Positions 15,327 to 17,841 of a stretch of DNA of 17,841 bases are shown one piece after another. Both the position numbers and the translations under genes were made by a program. The notes below the pieces were generated by a model. It saw nothing but the letters and a program-made list of their open reading frames with translations. It ran no database searches and had not been told where the DNA came from. Source of the stretch: Bacteroidota bacterium (GTDB lineage: Bacteria; Bacteroidota; Bacteroidia; NS11-12g; UBA955); the NCBI GenBank assembly GCA_947450015.1, contig CANFUB010000017.1, positions 1 through 17,841 of the forward strand, given 5' to 3'. The number at the start of each line of letters is the position of its first letter. Positions within the stretch are counted from its first letter, which is position 1.

Positions 15327-16724
15327 ATGTTCGGATTAGAAACCTCGTTAGCAGTATTATTTATTTTATGTGTTTTAACAGTATGCATATTTGAGTTTGC
15401 CAATGGATTCCATGATACAGCCAATGCTGTTGCTACTGTTATTTATACGGGTTCTTTAAAACCTACCTATGCAGTTGTTTGGTCGGGCCTTTTGAATTTT
15501 GCCGGCTTAATGTACAGCAGTGTTATTGGCTATAAAGTTGCGATGGGGATTATTAATCTCTTGCCGCTTTCAGACATGGTAATGCTCACAACGGGCGAGA
15601 GTGTTAGTTTAGTATTGGGTATGATGTTATCTGGCATTTTATGGAATTTAGGGACATGGTATTTTGGTATTCCGTGTAGTAGTTCGCACACCATGATTGG
15701 TTCAATCTTAGGTGTGGGTATAGTGTTTTTTTACTTACATGGTGGCGATGGTGTGAATTGGAGTAAAGCCACTGAGATTGGACTTTCACTTTTAATTTCA
15801 CCTTTGTTTGGTTTCTCGCTCACCATTCTGCTCATGTACATTTTAAGGCGCGTTGTTAAGGAGAGAAAAAATATATTTAAAGAACCTGAGGCAGGCAACA
15901 GACCCCCAACATGGATAAGAGCCATCTTAATAAGCACTTGTTCTTTGGTTAGTTTTTTCCATGGTAGTAACGATGGGCAAAAGGGAATTGGTTTAATGCT
16001 AATCATCTTAATTACTTTTATGCCTTTGCGTTTTGCACTAAAAGAAAATTTTGACGTAGACCAATCATTGGCCTCATTAACAAAAATTGAAGCAGCCCTT
16101 ACTAAAGAATACAAAGCAGACCTATTAATAAAAACGAGAGAGGTTAGGGTAGCATTGGAGAATTTTAAAGCAGCAAAAATGAGCTCCACTATTTCTGAGA
16201 AGGATAATAAATTAACGACCATTAACGTACGAACGCAGTATAGCAAAATCATAAAACGTTTGGATGCTGATTTGGAGAATAAAAGCTTTACTGAGAATCC
16301 CGAAAACGCTAAAATAATTAAAGCGGAACTTGAACATTTCAGAACTTCGACAGAAACTGTGCCATGGTGGGTAACCATTATGATTGCCTTGTGTTTAGGT
16401 ATGGGCACCATGATCGGTTGGAAACGCATTGCTGTGACCATTGGCGAAAAAATCGGAAAGCGTCATATGACCTATGCCGAAGGTGCAACTGCTGAATTAA
16501 CGGCTGCTGCAACCATTGGTGTAAGTACTGCATTTGGTTTACCAGTTTCAACTACCCACGTGTTATCTTCGGGAGTAGCGGGCGCCATGACAGCGAGTAA
16601 AGGTGTAAAAAATTTACAACCTGATACCATTAAAAGCATTGCAATAGCTTGGGTGTTAACCCTGCCTGTAACAATTGTTTTATCAGGTTTGATTTACTAT
16701 ATTTTACAATTCTTTATTAAGTAA
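15327..16724 (+). CDS. pit: PiT-family inorganic phosphate transporter
   Basis: A 465-aa inner-membrane protein. The start MFGLETSLAVLFILC at 15327 is preferred over ATG 15279 because it begins right before the first helix and follows the promoter-like box. The two family signatures are present in inverted halves: FANGFHDTANAVAT (24-37) and FFHGSNDGQKGIGLM (210-224). Two further paired motifs are IPCSSSHTMIGS (115-126) and GLPVSTTHVLSSG (404-416). About ten transmembrane segments flank a charged, Lys/Glu-rich central loop at about 238-345 that is probably cytoplasmic and helical. PiT proteins import phosphate, usually as metal-phosphate, with H+ or Na+. No PhoU or DUF47 partner, often found beside such genes, is visible here. 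A strong terminator follows. Confidence 0.95.
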   Translation: MFGLETSLAVLFILCVLTVCIFEFANGFHDTANAVATVIYTGSLKPTYAVVWSGLLNFAGLMYSSVIGYKVAMGIINLLPLSDMVMLTTGESVSLVLGMMLSGILWNLGTWYFGIPCSSSHTMIGSILGVGIVFFYLHGGDGVNWSKATEIGLSLLISPLFGFSLTILLMYILRRVVKERKNIFKEPEAGNRPPTWIRAILISTCSLVSFFHGSNDGQKGIGLMLIILITFMPLRFALKENFDVDQSLASLTKIEAALTKEYKADLLIKTREVRVALENFKAAKMSSTISEKDNKLTTINVRTQYSKIIKRLDADLENKSFTENPENAKIIKAELEHFRTSTETVPWWVTIMIALCLGMGTMIGWKRIAVTIGEKIGKRHMTYAEGATAELTAAATIGVSTAFGLPVSTTHVLSSGVAGAMTASKGVKNLQPDTIKSIAIAWVLTLPVTIVLSGLIYYILQFFIK

Positions 16725-16741
16725 TCAGTACATAATATTTG

Positions 16742-16774
16742 AAAACACCTCCTGAAAAGGGGGTGTTTTTTTTT
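16742..16774 (+). terminator. Intrinsic terminator after the phosphate transporter
   Basis: The stem AAAACACCTCCT (16742-16753) pairs with AGGGGGTGTTTT (16758-16769) over 12 positions, with one G-U pair, around a GAAA tetraloop (16754-16757). It runs into nine T (16766-16774). It begins 18 bases after the transporter stop. This separates the transporter from the kinase gene. Since the flanking stem also starts with an A-run, weak activity in the other direction is possible. The rest of the 193-base gap (to 16917) holds only the box at 16891. Confidence 0.93.
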
Positions 16775-16890
16775 GTCTAGTATAGTTGGTTCTCAATGGT
16801 TTTATAATCTTCGCGTTTTAATTGAAAAGTAAGTTGGTAAGGCTTGTTTCGATTTAAACAGCTGTATTACAATCATCCCAAATATTCGTG

Positions 16891-16898
16891 TAAATTTG
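16891..16898 (+). promoter_or_regulatory. Putative -7 box for the DgkA-family gene
   Basis: TAAATTTG is an exact match to TAnnTTTG, 19 bases before the ATG at 16918 and downstream of the terminator, so the kinase gene likely has its own transcript with a short leader. No good -33 element is visible. Confidence 0.45.
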
Positions 16899-16917
16899 AA
16901 GCAAAATAAACCGTTTA

Positions 16918-17277
16918 ATGAGTCAGCATACAATCTTGAAATCATTTTATTTTGCATTGAAAGGTGTTAAATTAGCACTGTCTGAAAGAAATTTTAGGTT
17001 GCATTTAATTTCAACTGCTTTGGTAGTTGTGCTAGGCTTTATTGTGCATCTTTCAAACGCTGAATGGATAATTGTACTGTTGTGCATAGGTTTGGTTTTA
17101 AGTATGGAGTTAGTCAATACCGCTATAGAGGAAATTGTTAACTTTATTTCGCCTGAGTACCATTTGAAAGCTGGGAGAATTAAAGATTTGGCCGCTGCGG
17201 CCGTATTGGTAGCAAGTATTGCAGTGTTTATTATAGCCCTTATTATTTTTATTCCTCACCTCTCTATACTATTATAA
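16918..17277 (+). CDS. dgkA: DgkA-family lipid kinase (diacylglycerol/undecaprenol kinase)
   Basis: A 119-aa integral membrane protein, the normal length for the family, with three transmembrane helices (about 30-48, 50-73, 93-114) after an amphipathic N terminus (FYFALKGVKLALSERNFRLH). The active-site segment is MELVNTAIEEIVNFISPEYHLKAGRIKDLAAAAVL. Counterparts of E. coli DgkA residues are E23 (E28), E64 (E69), N67 (N72), E71 (E76), K89 (K94) and D90 (D95). The residue matching D80 is Asn75, a change in a usually conserved Asp. Members phosphorylate diacylglycerol (Gram-negative DgkA) or undecaprenol (Gram-positive homologues); which one applies here cannot be read from the sequence. It is the only gene between the terminator and the next promoter-like box. 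Confidence 0.92.
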   Translation: MSQHTILKSFYFALKGVKLALSERNFRLHLISTALVVVLGFIVHLSNAEWIIVLLCIGLVLSMELVNTAIEEIVNFISPEYHLKAGRIKDLAAAAVLVASIAVFIIALIIFIPHLSILL

Positions 17278-17310
17278 GTTGTTGCAATTCACAAACTTTA
17301 AAATATTAAT

Positions 17311-17318
17311 TACCTTTG
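17311..17318 (+). promoter_or_regulatory. Putative -7 box for the metallo-hydrolase gene
   Basis: TACCTTTG fits TAnnTTTG exactly and ends 4 bases before the ATG at 17323, implying an almost leaderless mRNA. No clear -33 element is visible. Confidence 0.5.
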
Positions 17319-17322
17319 TACT

Positions 17323-17841
17323 ATGAAAATTGAACAGATATATACAGGTTGTTTGGCACAAGGTGCCTATTTCATTTCTAGTAATGGAGAAGCGGTAGTA
17401 ATTGATCCATTAAGAGATCCCCAACCCTATATTGACAAAGCAAAAGCGGATAACGTTACCATTAAATATATTTTTGAAACGCACTTTCATGCAGATTTTG
17501 TGAGTGGTCATGTTGATTTAGCAAAGAAAACAGGTGCAACCATCGTATTCGGTCCGAATGCCAATCCAAGCTATGAAGCCAAAATTGCTACAGATGGCGA
17601 AGTAATAAAATTAGGCAATGTAAGTTTTAAGGTGTTGCACACGCCTGGTCATACCATGGAAAGTACTTGTTATTTATTGATGGACGATAACAATCTACCA
17701 CACAGTATATATACGGGTGATACTTTGTTCATAGGCGATGTTGGTCGCCCCGATTTAGCGCAAAAAAATGGCGAGTTGACTACCGAAGATTTAGCCGGTT
17801 ATTTATTTGATTCTCTAAGAAACAAGGTAATGCCTTTGCCA
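17323..17841 (+). CDS. Metallo-beta-lactamase-fold hydrolase, persulfide-dioxygenase-like, 3'-partial
   Basis: The first 173 codons (MKIEQIYTGCLAQGAYFI) are in the window; the frame is still open at the right edge. The MBL metal motif is ETHFHADFVSGH (52-63), giving H54, H56 and D58. Further ligands are H110 in HTPGHTMEST and D133 in YTGDTLFIGDVGRPDL. The usual THxHxDH motif has Phe59 in place of the last His. The FVSGH and GDVGRPDL stretches match the ETHE1/glyoxalase-II-like persulfide dioxygenase branch, which oxidises glutathione persulfide to sulfite with one Fe held by two His and one Asp. In Bacteroidota such proteins often continue into rhodanese domains (about 450-470 aa in total); that part would lie outside the window. 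A role in sulfide or persulfide detoxification is likely but unproven, and other MBL hydrolases are possible. Confidence 0.88.
   Translation, partial: MKIEQIYTGCLAQGAYFISSNGEAVVIDPLRDPQPYIDKAKADNVTIKYIFETHFHADFVSGHVDLAKKTGATIVFGPNANPSYEAKIATDGEVIKLGNVSFKVLHTPGHTMESTCYLLMDDNNLPHSIYTGDTLFIGDVGRPDLAQKNGELTTEDLAGYLFDSLRNKVMPLP

Noticed and set aside
15731..16441. 236-codon open frame on the minus strand opposite the phosphate transporter
   Set aside because: The sense strand encodes an unmistakable PiT protein; the antisense translation resembles no family and has no promoter or start context.

Overview
The window (about 17.8 kb, AT-rich, roughly 36-38% GC by eye) looks like chromosomal DNA of a Bacteroidota bacterium. 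The evidence is a PorU2-type C25 protease of the type IX secretion system (T9SS), a secreted ELWxxDGT-repeat protein, Bacteroidota-style TAnnTTTG -7 promoter boxes close to start codons, and starts without clear Shine-Dalgarno sequences. No mobile element, phage, tRNA, rRNA or CRISPR array is visible. The longest non-coding stretch is about 193 bases, and every gap is described below.

Left part (1-8179): a multi-pass membrane protein of unknown function, cut off at the left edge, converges with one base between stops on a divergent RsmI-like tetrapyrrole-methylase-fold methyltransferase read leftwards. Rightwards follow the 1711-aa porU2 gene and, overlapping its stop by one base (TAATG), a lytic transglycosylase. 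That overlap points to a translationally coupled pair joining an outer-membrane/secretion protease to peptidoglycan remodelling.

Middle part (8180-13789): an ELWxxDGT-repeat secreted protein has its start codon inside one arm of a perfect 11-bp inverted repeat. It converges (6-base gap) with a secreted subtilisin-like (S8) protease on the minus strand. Upstream of that protease gene is a short perfect palindrome, then sppA (signal peptide peptidase), also on the minus strand. Together with porU2 and the transglycosylase, this makes an envelope and export neighbourhood.

Right part (13790-17841): purB (adenylosuccinate lyase) is divergent from sppA and is followed by a PiT-family phosphate transporter that ends in a strong GAAA-loop intrinsic terminator. 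Next come a small DgkA-family kinase and the first 173 codons of a persulfide-dioxygenase-like metallo-beta-lactamase protein, cut off at the right edge. purB, the transporter and the last gene share a layout in which a TAnnTTTG-like box ends only 4-5 bases before the start codon, suggesting leaderless or nearly leaderless transcripts.

I do not see a clearly new defence or mobile system. The best leads are the porU2-transglycosylase coupling, the inverted repeat that could hide the start of the ELWxxDGT gene, the recently expanded 144-bp repeats in that gene, and the start-proximal promoter layout.
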